Source: Variovorax jilinensis (lineage in GTDB: Bacteria; Pseudomonadota; Gammaproteobacteria; Burkholderiales; Burkholderiaceae_C). From it: 64,000 bases of DNA. A program made the position numbers and the translations under genes. Under the pieces are notes generated by a model, which was given only the letters and a program-made list of their open reading frames with translations, did no database searches and was not told the origin of the DNA. Below are positions 33,928-42,762 of this stretch, piece after piece (position 1 is the stretch's first letter; every line of letters begins with the position of its first letter). The stretch is from assembly GCF_030316885.1 (NCBI RefSeq), contig NZ_JASZYQ010000005.1:368703-432702 (forward strand), in the 5' to 3' direction.

Positions 33928-35273
33928 TGCCGATCGAACTGGCACGCGGCAACGAGGTGGCAGCGACGGCTTCGAAGGCTCCGATCGACGGCTCGGCCTC
34001 GGCCGGTCCCGAGGATCGCGCCGCTGGCAGCAGCTTCGGTGCCGTGCTGGCGTCGATCGACGCGGCGCCGCCCGCAGCCGGGACGGGTCCCGCGATGGCG
34101 GGCAGCGACGCCAATGGCCGCAGCGACGCCGCGACTGCGGCCGGCAAGCCGGATGCCGCTGCAACTGCGGACGCCGGTGCGACCGGTGCCGATTCCGACG
34201 TGGCGCTCGAGGACGAAGCGCAGGCGCGCCGCGATCGCGACCGCGCCAGCGCGCAACGGGGTGCCGGCGAGAGCGCGGAGGCCTCGACGCTGCTGCTGGC
34301 GCAGAGCACGCTGACTGTGGTGGCCGTCGATGCCGCCGGCGTGGAGCGAGCCGCGCCCACCGTGTCGGCGCCGGCCGATGCGGCCCGGCGTTCCGTGACG
34401 GGTGATGCGCGAGCCGTCGGAATCGGCGCCACGCCGGTCGGCGCCGCGGCGATGGGCGCGAACGACGGCGTCAAGGCGGTCGCGGGGCGACAGGACCTGG
34501 CGCCCTCGAATCCGCGGGCCATGGTGGCGGCCGATACCGACGCGGCCACGCCCGCGGGTCCACGCGGACCGCAGGCGGCCGCTTCTGCGGCTGCAGCGGC
34601 CGCATCGGCAGCCGCAGCCGACAGCGCCGCCGCGGTTGCGACCGCGGGGCGCGCGCCATCGCCGGTCGCCGACGCGGCACAGGCTGCCTCGACCGCCATG
34701 ACGACCGCGAGCGGAGCGCTCGCTGCCGAGGGCGGTACCGCCTGGCGCCGCGTGGCGCCCGCCGACGAATCGCCGGCATCGCCGCACGGCGCCATTTCCG
34801 CAGCGGATGCCGGTCCCGCGCCGCTGGTGGCGCCGCCCGAAGCCGCTGCGGCATCGGCAGGCGGCGGTGGCGCCGGTCTCGCCGAGCGCATGGTCGAGCA
34901 GGTCAGCTGGTGGATGGCACATCGGTCCCAGGGTGCCGAGCTCAGCATCGACTTGCCGGGCGGTGCACCGGTCACGGTGAGCGTGCAGGTGCAGGACAAC
35001 CAGGCCCAGATCGCGTTCCGCAGCGACCACCCGGAGGCGCGCCAGTGGCTCAACGACGCCATGCCGCAGCTCAAGGAGATGCTGGGCAACCAGGGCCTGA
35101 TGCTGTCGGGCGCTTCGGTCGGTGCCGGCGGCCAGTCCGGGCACGAAGCGGCGCGCCAGGCGCAGCGGTTCGCGGCGGCGCCGGAGGGCCAGGGCCCGGC
35201 CCGGGACGAGCCGCCGGTCGTCGCCGTGCGGCCGCGAACGCTGTCGCAGCGGGCGCTCGACCTCTACGTCTAG
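33927..35273 (+). CDS. fliK: FliK, hook-length control protein
   Basis: FliK measures hook length and triggers the FlhB switch. Of 448 residues, the first 320 are low-complexity Ala/Asp/Pro-rich sequence, as expected of the secreted ruler. From about 325 the Flg_hook domain appears: RSQGAELSIDLPGGAPVTVS, QVQDNQAQIAFRSDHPEARQ, and LKEMLGNQGLMLSGASVGAG. It overlaps fliJ by one base and ends the fliF-K operon; fliL has its own promoter-like element downstream. Confidence 0.93.
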   Translation: MPIELARGNEVAATASKAPIDGSASAGPEDRAAGSSFGAVLASIDAAPPAAGTGPAMAGSDANGRSDAATAAGKPDAAATADAGATGADSDVALEDEAQARRDRDRASAQRGAGESAEASTLLLAQSTLTVVAVDAAGVERAAPTVSAPADAARRSVTGDARAVGIGATPVGAAAMGANDGVKAVAGRQDLAPSNPRAMVAADTDAATPAGPRGPQAAASAAAAAASAAAADSAAAVATAGRAPSPVADAAQAASTAMTTASGALAAEGGTAWRRVAPADESPASPHGAISAADAGPAPLVAPPEAAAASAGGGGAGLAERMVEQVSWWMAHRSQGAELSIDLPGGAPVTVSVQVQDNQAQIAFRSDHPEARQWLNDAMPQLKEMLGNQGLMLSGASVGAGGQSGHEAARQAQRFAAAPEGQGPARDEPPVVAVRPRTLSQRALDLYV

Positions 35274-35315
35274 GCTTACCGTGCAAGCGTCCATAAAGGA
35301 CGGTTTTCCTGCCGT

Positions 35316-35355
35316 TTATCTCGGCTTGGCAGCGGAGTCCCGGATCGAATAATCG
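35316..35355 (+). promoter_or_regulatory. Two-block promoter element for the fliL operon (shared with fliF)
   Basis: TTATCTCGGCTT, 17 bases, TCGAATAATCG. The blocks match those upstream of fliF almost exactly while the flanking bases differ, which points to selection. The element ends 66 bases before the fliL GTG and lies wholly in the gap after fliK. Confidence 0.6.
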
Positions 35356-35421
35356 GTGCCATGCAGAGGCCTTGGGCCGAGGCGCCGAGGCCCGCTCTGC
35401 CACCGAACCGAAGGAAAATCC

Positions 35422-36009
35422 GTGTCCGCCCCTGCCGTCACCGCCGCTGCCCCGGCCTCCGATGCGCCCAAGAAGAAGGGCAAGTCCCTCCTGATCGTCA
35501 CGCTCGCCGCTGTCGTGCTGCTCGGAGGCGGCGCCGGCGGCGCCTGGTTCGTGCTCAACAAGCGCAGTCACGCGGCGGCCGACGAGGAGTCCGCTGCGGC
35601 ACCCGCGCATGCAGAGGCGCCGACCTACCTGGCGCTCGAGAACATGGTGGTCAACCTGGCCGATCCCGGCGGCGAGCGCTTTGCCCAGATCGGCATCACG
35701 CTCGACCTCGAGAACGAGGGCGCTGCGGGCCGCATCAAGACCGTCCTGCCGACCATCCGCAACGGCGTGCTGCTGCTGGTCTCGCAGCGCACCTCCGAGG
35801 AACTGTTCAAGCGTGACGGCAAGGAAAAGCTGGCTGCCGACATCGCGCGCGAAGTCTCGCGCACGCTGGGCCACGAGGACGAGGCCCCGGTGCGCAAGCT
35901 GGCCGCCGCGGGCGACGACGACGAGGCACCGGCCAGGCCGAGGAAGAAGCGCAAGGCCGAGGCCAGCCCGGTGAAGGGCGTGCTCTTCTCGAGCTTCATC
36001 GTCCAGTAG
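35422..36009 (+). CDS. fliL: FliL, flagellar basal-body associated protein
   Basis: FliL is a single-pass membrane protein that supports the stator. The start is GTG at 35422, just after a good Shine-Dalgarno AAGGAAAAT, giving 195 residues (MSAPAVTAAAP). An upstream in-frame GTG lies inside the promoter element and is rejected. One membrane helix (LLIVTLAAVVLLGGGAGG) follows a Lys-rich anchor (KKKGKS). The periplasmic FliL domain has YLALENMVVNLADPGGERFA and ends VKGVLFSSFIVQ, the family C-terminus. Confidence 0.95.
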   Translation: MSAPAVTAAAPASDAPKKKGKSLLIVTLAAVVLLGGGAGGAWFVLNKRSHAAADEESAAAPAHAEAPTYLALENMVVNLADPGGERFAQIGITLDLENEGAAGRIKTVLPTIRNGVLLLVSQRTSEELFKRDGKEKLAADIAREVSRTLGHEDEAPVRKLAAAGDDDEAPARPRKKRKAEASPVKGVLFSSFIVQ

Positions 36010-36030
36010 CGGCCGGCGCGGAACCATCCC

Positions 36031-37008
36031 ATGGAAGACATCCCCGAGAGCGTCACCGCTGGCGCGATGCCCGACGAGGCGGTCGAGCGCATGGCTGAAG
36101 CCATGGTGCGCGATCACGACCTGGCTTCGCAGGAGCGCCTGGTGCGCCGGCCGATGCCCACGCTCGAGCTCGTCAACGAGCGCCTGCAGCGCCACATGGA
36201 CAGCGGCCTGTTCCAGTTCGCGCGCCGCACCCCCGAGATCACGATCGAGCCGATCGCGGTGCAGCGCTACAGCGAATTCCTCGCCACGCTGCCGACCCCC
36301 GTGTCGTTCAACGTGGTCGCCATGCGGCCCTTGCGCGGCAGCGGCCTGGTGGTGTGCGATGCGACGCTGGTGTCGGCGCTGGTCGATGCGCTCTATGGCG
36401 GCGCCGGCACCCTGCAGGCGACGATCGAGGGGCGCGATTTCTCGCCGACCGAGCAGCGCGTGATCCAGCGGCTGCTCGCCCTGCTGTGCACTGAATACGC
36501 CAAGGCCTGGAAGGGCATCTATCCGCTCGAACTCGAGTTCCAGCGCTCGGAATCGCACGCGCGCTTCGTCAACATCGCGGCTCCGGCCGAGCTCGTGATC
36601 GCGACCACGCTGAACATCGCCTTCGGCGAACTGCGCGGCGCGCTGCGCATCTGCATGCCCTGGGCCGTGCTCGATCCGGTGCGCGACATGCTCTACGGCG
36701 CCCAGCAGGCCGATGCCCTGGCCGAGGACCGGCGCTGGGTGACCCAGCTCACGCGCGAGATCCAGGCCGCCGAGATCACGCTCACGGCCGAACTGGCACG
36801 GCCCGAACTCAGCGTGGGCGAACTGCTCGCGATGAAGCCGGGCGATTTCATTCCGCTCGAACGGGCGTCGCGGATCGTCGCCGCGGTCGACGGCACCCCT
36901 GTTTTCGCCTGCCACTACGGCACTCACAACACGCGCTACGCGCTGCGCATCGACGAATGCCTGCGCAGCGACAGCGCGCACTGGATCGGAGGCTCCCATG
37001 TCCACTGA
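36031..37008 (+). CDS. fliM: FliM, flagellar motor switch protein
   Basis: FliM is the C-ring protein that binds phospho-CheY. The 325-residue product has the middle CheC-like domain: RTPEITIEPIAVQRYSEFLA, LVSALVDALYGGAGTLQATI, and RDFSPTEQRVIQRLLALL. A FliN-like C-terminal domain follows. The usual N-terminal CheY-binding motif LSQxEIDxLL is not evident; the protein starts MEDIPESVTAGAMPDEAVER with a VERMAEAMVRD helix instead, so either the motif has diverged or a different start or upstream part has been lost. It overlaps fliN by 11 bases. Confidence 0.95.
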   Translation: MEDIPESVTAGAMPDEAVERMAEAMVRDHDLASQERLVRRPMPTLELVNERLQRHMDSGLFQFARRTPEITIEPIAVQRYSEFLATLPTPVSFNVVAMRPLRGSGLVVCDATLVSALVDALYGGAGTLQATIEGRDFSPTEQRVIQRLLALLCTEYAKAWKGIYPLELEFQRSESHARFVNIAAPAELVIATTLNIAFGELRGALRICMPWAVLDPVRDMLYGAQQADALAEDRRWVTQLTREIQAAEITLTAELARPELSVGELLAMKPGDFIPLERASRIVAAVDGTPVFACHYGTHNTRYALRIDECLRSDSAHWIGGSHVH

Positions 37009-37369
37009 ACAACAGACCGCTTCGCAGGCGCCCGGCGCCGACTGGGCCGAGGCGCTCGAAGCCCGCGCCGACACCTCGGCGCCGCAGGCAGCCAACGCAT
37101 CGCTCAACGACATCCAGCGCGTGCTCGACATTCCGGTGCAGCTCTCGGTCGAGCTCGGCCGCAAGAAGGTGCCGATCAAGCAGGTGCTGCAGCTCGCCCA
37201 GGGTTCCATCGTCGAGCTCGATGCCCTGGCGGGCGAGCCGATGGACGTGCTGGTCAACGGCTACCTGGTCGCCCAGGGCGAGGTGGTGGTCGTCAACAAC
37301 CGCTTCGGCATCCGCCTGACCGACGTCGTGACGCCGTCCGAGCGGCTGCGGCGCATCCACCGCGCCTGA
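36998..37369 (+). CDS. fliN: FliN, flagellar motor switch protein
   Basis: FliN forms the bottom of the C ring and binds FliH. The 123-residue product has a variable acidic N-terminus, then the SpoA domain: LDIPVQLSVELGRKKVPIKQ, VLQLAQGSIVELDALAGEP and VLVNGYLVAQGEVVVVNNRF, ending GIRLTDVVTPSERL. Nearly all family hallmarks are present. It overlaps fliM and sits 7 bases before fliO. Confidence 0.98.
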   Translation: MSTEQQTASQAPGADWAEALEARADTSAPQAANASLNDIQRVLDIPVQLSVELGRKKVPIKQVLQLAQGSIVELDALAGEPMDVLVNGYLVAQGEVVVVNNRFGIRLTDVVTPSERLRRIHRA

Positions 37370-37376
37370 GCCGCCG

Positions 37377-37664
37377 ATGACACAGAGCCTGATCACCGTC
37401 GTGCTGTTCGTGGTGCTGCTGTGCGCGATGCCGTTCGCGCTGCGCCGCCTGCAGGCCCGGCGTGGCATCACCGGCGGGATGGTCGCGGGCACGGCGTCGA
37501 AGCTGCTGTCCACCGTCGCGGTCGGGCCGCAGCAACGCGTGGTCACGGTCGAGGTCGGCCCGCACGGTGCCAGGACCTGGCTGGTGCTCGGTGTGACCGG
37601 CCAGTCCATCAACTGCCTGCACGTGCTGCCGGCCACTCCGGCCGAGGGTGCGATCGATGTCTAG
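37377..37664 (+). CDS. fliO: FliO, flagellar export gate assembly protein
   Basis: FliO helps assemble the FliP ring. The 95-residue product has one N-terminal membrane helix ([20 protein letters not shown]), then a basic stretch and a small beta-rich domain with [15 protein letters not shown] and [18 protein letters not shown], the usual FliO pattern. It is at the short end for the family. It overlaps fliP. Confidence 0.9.
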   Translation: MTQSLITVVLFVVLLCAMPFALRRLQARRGITGGMVAGTASKLLSTVAVGPQQRVVTVEVGPHGARTWLVLGVTGQSINCLHVLPATPAEGAIDV

Positions 37665-38421
37665 CCGACTTCTTCGGCGGGCCGCGGCGGGCGCTGCCGT
37701 CCTGGCGCTTGGCGCCTGGGCGCCCTCGGCGCTGGCGCAGGCCGCAGCCGGCCAGTTGCCGCTGGTGATCGGCTCGGGCGCGGGCGGCACCAGCTACTCC
37801 GTGCCGGTGCAGACGCTGCTGTTCTTCACCGCGCTCTCGTTCCTGCCCGCGATCCTGCTGATGATGACCGGCTTCACGCGCATCGTGATCGTGCTGTCGC
37901 TGCTGCGTCAGGCGCTCGGCACCCAGTCGGCGCCGCCGAACCAGGTGGTGGTCGGGCTGTCGCTGTTCCTGACCTTCTTCGTGATGGGACCGACCATCGA
38001 CCGCGTCTACAACGAGGCCTATCTGCCCTACACGCAGAACACCCTCGGCTTCGAGGCGGCGGTCGCCAAGGCCGAGGCGCCGATGCGCGAGTTCATGCTC
38101 AAGCAGACGCGCCAGTCCGACTTCGCGCTGTTTGCACGCCTCGCCAAGCTGCCGGCCGCCACCACGGCCGAGAACGCGCCGATGCGGGTGCTGATCCCGG
38201 CCTTCGCGACCAGCGAGCTCAAGTCGGCGTTCCAGATCGGCTTCATGATCTTCATCCCGTTCCTGGTGATCGACATCGTGGTGTCGAGCATCCTGATGTC
38301 GCTCGGCATGATGATGCTGTCCCCGGTGCTGGTGGCGCTGCCGTTCAAGCTCATGCTGTTCGTTCTGGCCGACGGCTGGAACCTCCTGATCGGCTCGCTG
38401 GCCGCGAGCTTCGTCCAGTGA
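37657..38421 (+). CDS. fliP: FliP, flagellar export gate protein
   Basis: FliP forms the core of the export channel with FliQ and FliR. Starting at ATG 37657 gives 254 residues; a GTG at 37648 would add three. A signal peptide-like start ([19 protein letters not shown]) is typical. FliP signatures follow: [60 protein letters not shown] and [20 protein letters not shown]. It overlaps fliO by 8 bases and fliQ by 4. Confidence 0.98.
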   Translation: MSSRLLRRAAAGAAVLALGAWAPSALAQAAAGQLPLVIGSGAGGTSYSVPVQTLLFFTALSFLPAILLMMTGFTRIVIVLSLLRQALGTQSAPPNQVVVGLSLFLTFFVMGPTIDRVYNEAYLPYTQNTLGFEAAVAKAEAPMREFMLKQTRQSDFALFARLAKLPAATTAENAPMRVLIPAFATSELKSAFQIGFMIFIPFLVIDIVVSSILMSLGMMMLSPVLVALPFKLMLFVLADGWNLLIGSLAASFVQ

Positions 38422-38687
38422 ACGCCCAGACCGCCCTCACGATCGGCCAGGAAGCCCTGGTGCTGCTGCTCACGGTGTCGCTGCCGGTGCTGGTCGCGGT
38501 GCTCGTGGTCGGCCTGCTGGTCAGCATCTTCCAGGCCATCACGCAGATCCACGAGGCCACGCTGGCCTTCGTGCCCAAGCTGCTGGCCGCGGTGGCGGTC
38601 TTTGCGATCGCCGGGCCGTGGATGCTCAACACGCTGGTCGACTACATCCGGCGCACCATCGAGTCGATCCCGCAGATGGTGCTCTAG
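38418..38687 (+). CDS. fliQ: FliQ, flagellar export gate protein
   Basis: FliQ is a small two-helix channel protein. The 89-residue product starts with GTG overlapping the fliP stop (GTGA), and has [20 protein letters not shown], then [20 protein letters not shown], the family signature. Standard length. Confidence 0.98.
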   Translation: MNAQTALTIGQEALVLLLTVSLPVLVAVLVVGLLVSIFQAITQIHEATLAFVPKLLAAVAVFAIAGPWMLNTLVDYIRRTIESIPQMVL

Positions 38688-38688
38688 G

Positions 38689-39459
38689 GTGCTCACCTTC
38701 ACCGAGGCCCAGCTGATGGGCTGGATCACGCCGGTGCTCTGGCCCTTCCTCCGGGTGCTGGGGCTGTTCACGACCTCGCCGCTGTTCTCCACCCGCGCCA
38801 TTCCGGTGCGCGCGCGGATCGGGCTGGCCTTCCTGATCGCGCTGTGCGCCCAGGCCTCGCTGCAGGGGCAGCCGACGGTCGCGCTCGACAGCCCGGCCAT
38901 GCTGGGTGCCCTGGTGCAGCAGGTCGGCATCGGCATGGCGATCGGCTTCACGGTGCGCCTGGTGTTCACCGCGGTCGAGCTGGCGGGGGAAGTGGTCGGG
39001 CTCCAGATGGGCCTCAACTTCGCGTCCTTCTTCGATCCGATGAGCAATGCGCAGACCAGCGCGGTCTCCAAGTTCATGAGCAACATCGCGATGCTGCTGT
39101 TCATTGCCATCAACGGCCACCTGACCATCCTGATGGCCGTGATGAAGAGCTTCGATGCCTTCCCGATCGGGGGCAGCCTGATGCAGGCGCTGGCGCGGGC
39201 GCGCATCCACGAGCTCGGCGCCGACCTGTTCGCCAGCGCGCTGTGGATCGCGCTGCCGATGATCGCGCTGCTGCTGTTCGCCAACCTGACGCTCGGCGTC
39301 ATCTCGCGCGTGGCGCCGCAGATGAACATCTTCGCAATCGGCTTTCCGGTCACGCTGGTGGCGGGCCTGGCCGGCATCACGCTCACGCTGCCGATGATGG
39401 AGCAGCCGCTCACCATGCTGATGGAACAGATGATGGTCCGTCTCGCCGGCGGGCGCTGA
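38689..39459 (+). CDS. fliR: FliR, flagellar export gate protein
   Basis: FliR completes the FliPQR channel. The start is GTG one base after the fliQ stop, giving MLTFTEAQLMGWITPVLWPF and 256 residues. A start further upstream inside fliQ would not make a normal FliR. Six membrane helices are visible, with the motifs RVLGLFTTSPLFSTRAIPVR and FASFFDPMSNAQTSAVSKFM. It ends the fliL-R operon. Confidence 0.97.
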   Translation: MLTFTEAQLMGWITPVLWPFLRVLGLFTTSPLFSTRAIPVRARIGLAFLIALCAQASLQGQPTVALDSPAMLGALVQQVGIGMAIGFTVRLVFTAVELAGEVVGLQMGLNFASFFDPMSNAQTSAVSKFMSNIAMLLFIAINGHLTILMAVMKSFDAFPIGGSLMQALARARIHELGADLFASALWIALPMIALLLFANLTLGVISRVAPQMNIFAIGFPVTLVAGLAGITLTLPMMEQPLTMLMEQMMVRLAGGR

Positions 39460-39524
39460 GCGCCGTCGAGGCGGTCCGGCCCGGGCGGTGCGAGTGGATT
39501 TCGCCCGTTTTCGTGACTTCGGGC

Positions 39525-39551
39525 TCAACTTTCTTCACGGACGGTCGATAA
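39525..39551 (+). promoter_or_regulatory. Sigma-28 (FliA) promoter for the EAL-HDOD gene
   Basis: TCAACTTT, exactly 11 bases, then GTCGATAA. Matches to TAAAGTTT-N11-GCCGATAA: 5 of 8 and 7 of 8, with correct spacing. It lies 38 bases before the ATG at 39590. With the flgM site it is the best FliA-type match in the window. Confidence 0.75.
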
Positions 39552-39589
39552 AGGAGCAGAGCCCAGCCGCTTTTCCTCTGGAGTCCATC

Positions 39590-40843
39590 ATGACTGTCGC
39601 GTGCCCCGAAAGCCCTCCTTCGACTGCCGCCGAATCCCGCAGGCGCGAGCCACCGCCCTGTGCGCGGCGCTTCGTCGTCGATACCAGCCGCAGCGTGGTC
39701 GGCTACCAGGGGGTTCCGCGCGCCAGGACCCTGAGCCCGGTCGGCCGTGCCGGACCGGACGGCGGCCGCGGCGGCAGCGCGGAGGGCGAGGCGCTGCTGA
39801 CGCTGGTGAAGCCGACCTTCGTGCGCTGCACCTGCGAGGAACTCGCGAGCGGTGAACTCGACTGGCTCGATGCCGGGACGACGGTGCTCGAGATCATCCA
39901 GTTCGCCGAAGGCGGCTCGGACGGCTCCGCGCTCGACCTCGCGGTGCTCCAGGCGACACGCAGCAAGGGCTACAAGCTGGCCTTCGACGCCCGCCTGCTC
40001 GACAAGGCCTACGCCGCCTTCGTGCCGCTGGCCTCCTACCTGATCCTGGACATGGGCGTCATGGAACTGGACCGGGCCGCCGCAGTGGCACGCGCCGTAC
40101 ACGCCCATGCGAAGGCCGTCACCTTCGCCACCCAGGTTCGCACGGCCGCGGAGTTCGACTTCCTGGCGCGCGCCGGCGTCAAGCTCTACGAAGGTCTCTG
40201 GTTCACGCAGCCGCCCGCCACGCCCGACCGGTCGGTGCAGCTCGGCTACGCGTCGCTGGTCGACCTCATGAACATGGTGACGCGCGAAGCCGAGGTCGGC
40301 GAGATCGAGGACCTGCTCAAGCGCGCACCCACGCTGTCCTTCAAGCTGCTGCGATACCTCAATTCCGCCGGCTTCGGGCGCCACGTCGAGATCACCTCGT
40401 TCCGGCACGCGGTGCTGACGGTCGGCATGAAGCGGCTGCTGCGCTGGACCGCGCTGCTGATCGCGGGAACGCCCACCGCCAACATCGCCCCCGCGGTCGG
40501 CACCCTGGCGACCGTCCGCGGCCGCATGATGGAACTGCTCGTGGCGGAGGCGCTGTCGCCGGAAGACGCCGATCTCGCCTTCGTGACCGGCATCCTCTCG
40601 ATGCTCGACGCGCTGCTGGGCATGGCGCTGCCCGATGCGCTCGCGCTGGTGACGGTGCCGAAGTCGGTGGCCGATGCCATCCTGCGCGGCGAGGGCCCGT
40701 ATGCGCGTTACCTCGCCATCGCCAAGGCCTGCGAGACCGGCGACGAGGCGCCGGTCGACATTCTCTCGAGCCGCTACGGCATTTCCGCCACCCACATGAT
40801 GGTCACGCACCTGGATGCGCTGGCGTGGACGGAGCAGTGGTGA
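39590..40843 (+). CDS. EAL-HDOD domain signalling protein with degenerate EAL domain
   Basis: A 417-residue cytosolic protein. Residues about 20-205 fold like an EAL domain (VDTSRSVVGYQGV; ALDLAVLQATRSKGYKLAFD; SYLILDMGVMELD), but the catalytic ExLxR and metal-binding residues of active cyclic-di-GMP phosphodiesterases are absent. Residues about 215-400 are an HDOD domain: ADLMNMVTREAEVGEIEDLL in close form, and APTLSFKLLRYLNSAGF. It probably binds partners or nucleotide without hydrolysing it. The FliA-type promoter and position right after fliR suggest a late flagellar gene linking motility to c-di-GMP signalling (inference), as known for some YuxH/CdgJ-type proteins. Confidence 0.85.
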   Translation: MTVACPESPPSTAAESRRREPPPCARRFVVDTSRSVVGYQGVPRARTLSPVGRAGPDGGRGGSAEGEALLTLVKPTFVRCTCEELASGELDWLDAGTTVLEIIQFAEGGSDGSALDLAVLQATRSKGYKLAFDARLLDKAYAAFVPLASYLILDMGVMELDRAAAVARAVHAHAKAVTFATQVRTAAEFDFLARAGVKLYEGLWFTQPPATPDRSVQLGYASLVDLMNMVTREAEVGEIEDLLKRAPTLSFKLLRYLNSAGFGRHVEITSFRHAVLTVGMKRLLRWTALLIAGTPTANIAPAVGTLATVRGRMMELLVAEALSPEDADLAFVTGILSMLDALLGMALPDALALVTVPKSVADAILRGEGPYARYLAIAKACETGDEAPVDILSSRYGISATHMMVTHLDALAWTEQW

Positions 40844-40925
40844 GCCTTGCGCGCTGCGTGCTTTCGCTTACAACCTGGTGGATTTCGAGACGCGGGGCAG
40901 GCGCGCGTCGAGCCATGATCCGGGC

Positions 40926-41453
40926 ATGGAATGGATGCTCGCCTGGTTCGTCTTCGGGTCGCTAGCCGCTCACGAAATCAGCGGGCTCTCCACGAGTCCC
41001 GGCGGCGGACCTGTGCTTGCCATCCTCTACGGCGTGGCAGGCCTGGTGGGGCTCGTCATGATGATTCGACGCGCCATCCGGCGCGCGCGCGCGGCCCAGC
41101 TCTATCCGTCCTTGGCCATCAGCCTGCTCGGCACGGCGCTGTGCGTCTGGCTGCTGCAGCAGCGCATGGTCCCGCCGGCCTGGGCGGGCAGCTTCTTCGT
41201 CGCCGCCGGGCTTCTCGCGCTTTCAAGTTGCGCCATCCTGGGCGGGATCGTCCTCGCGTGGCGCCGGCGCGAGGCCCTTCGCGATCGCCGGAGCCGCGAG
41301 CTGCGGGCATCGGAACGGCAGAGGCTGCTCGAGCGAGACGCCTCCAGCCCGCTCCACCAGCTCGTCGCCGAGCTGGAGAACCCGCCGATCGAGGATGAGG
41401 CGGATCTTCTTCCGCCGAGGCCGCCGAGGGCGCCGAGAGCGCGAAGGGCGTGA
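40926..41453 (+). CDS. Small four-helix membrane protein of unknown function
   Basis: 175 residues from ATG 40926. Four hydrophobic stretches can be seen (about 3-19, 28-47, 60-78 and 86-111). A charged cytoplasmic tail rich in Arg and Glu follows, ending PPRPPRAPRARRA. I do not recognise the family. It starts 82 bases after the EAL-HDOD gene, with no clear terminator between them, so it may share that transcript. The frame is open further upstream, so the start is not certain. Confidence 0.6.
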   Translation: MEWMLAWFVFGSLAAHEISGLSTSPGGGPVLAILYGVAGLVGLVMMIRRAIRRARAAQLYPSLAISLLGTALCVWLLQQRMVPPAWAGSFFVAAGLLALSSCAILGGIVLAWRRREALRDRRSRELRASERQRLLERDASSPLHQLVAELENPPIEDEADLLPPRPPRAPRARRA

Positions 41454-41589
41454 GCCCGTTGCCCGAAGGACAGTGCGCGGTCTCATCGCCTCCGGTCATG
41501 TGTGGACGGCGATGCGAGACCTACCTTAGGATTCGGCTGCCGCCCAGGACCCGGTGACCGCCTGGAACGGCGCAACCCTGGAGAGCCAC

Positions 41590-42762
41590 ATGCCGCGCCG
41601 CCTTGTCCTCTGCCTCGACGGGACCTGGAACACCCAGAGCAGCTTCACCAACGTGTGGCGCATCAACGTCGCGCTGAGTCGCACGGCCGAGCAGGAGGTC
41701 TATTACGACCAGGGCGTAGGCACCCGTGCCTTCGAAGGCATTTCCGGCGGCGCACTGGGCAAGGGCCTTTCCGCGACCGTGCTGCGTGCCTACCTCTGGC
41801 TCACCGAGAAGTACCGGGACGGCGACCAGATCTTCGTCTTCGGCTTCAGCCGCGGCTCCTACACCGCCCGCAGTCTGGTCGGCTTCCTGAGCGTGTGCGG
41901 CATCCTGCGGCCCGATGCACCGATCAACATCGACCAGGCCTTCTCCTACTACCGAAAGCCGGGCGTGACACGGGAGTCGGAAGGTGCGGTCGAGTTCCGG
42001 GAGCGCAACTCGCTCGAGTTCGAGCATGGACGCCCGCCCTGCGTTGAACTCCTGGGAGTATTCGACACCGTGGGCGCGCTCGGGATTCCCTACGCCCAGA
42101 TTCCGCTGTTCGAGGACTACAGATGGCACAAGGTCCACCTCAGCGAGATCGTCAGGCATGCCTATCACGCGCTCGCGATCGACGAGCATCGCGAGCTCTT
42201 CGATGCCGCCCTCTGGAGGAATCGATACCCCCACCAGACCGTGGAGCAGCGATGGTTCGTCGGTGCCCACGCCAATGTCGGCGGCGGCTATCTCGAGGAC
42301 CGGCTCAGCATTCGCCCGCTCGAGTGGATGCAGCAAAGGTCGAAGGCGCTCGGACTCCAGTTCGACTACGACCCCTGCCGGATCCGTGATCGGTCGGCCT
42401 TCCTGTCCGAACCGGTGAAGGACTCCTGGGCCGAGTTCCTGAGTGGCGGCTACGCCAAGGTACGCAACGTCAAGAACGCGTTCACTTCACCCCGTTTCTA
42501 CAGGACGATCGGCTCGCGTGAATTCTGGGAACCCGGCCGGGAGGATTTCGCGATGCCGCGCCGCTTCGACACCTTGCACAAGGCAGGCGAGCGCATCCGG
42601 CTGGGCCTCGAGCGCCGAGGATGGGTCGATCCCGCGAAACGGCCGGACCCGGCCGTCGGAGAGGTGCTGGATGGTTCGGTGGACGAGCGCGTTCGCCGAA
42701 ACCGGCTCTATCGGCCTCCGAACCTGAAGCCTTTCTACGATCAAGCAACCTGGGGTTCCTGA
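41590..42762 (+). CDS. DUF2235 alpha/beta hydrolase (Tle1-like phospholipase family)
   Basis: A 390-residue hydrolase starting MPRRLVLCLDGTWN after a GGAGAG ribosome site; a GTG 36 bases upstream is a less likely start. The nucleophile elbow is GFSRGS (Ser 87), followed by YTAR as in Tle1-family lipases. Candidate acid and base are Asp 159 (GVFDTVGALG) and His 227 (VGAHANVGGGY). Tle1 is a type VI secretion phospholipase, but many DUF2235 proteins stand alone. Here there is no secretion gene or VgrG nearby, and no signal peptide. The stop overlaps the next gene as TGATG, so the pair is coupled. Substrate unknown. Confidence 0.85.
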   Translation: MPRRLVLCLDGTWNTQSSFTNVWRINVALSRTAEQEVYYDQGVGTRAFEGISGGALGKGLSATVLRAYLWLTEKYRDGDQIFVFGFSRGSYTARSLVGFLSVCGILRPDAPINIDQAFSYYRKPGVTRESEGAVEFRERNSLEFEHGRPPCVELLGVFDTVGALGIPYAQIPLFEDYRWHKVHLSEIVRHAYHALAIDEHRELFDAALWRNRYPHQTVEQRWFVGAHANVGGGYLEDRLSIRPLEWMQQRSKALGLQFDYDPCRIRDRSAFLSEPVKDSWAEFLSGGYAKVRNVKNAFTSPRFYRTIGSREFWEPGREDFAMPRRFDTLHKAGERIRLGLERRGWVDPAKRPDPAVGEVLDGSVDERVRRNRLYRPPNLKPFYDQATWGS

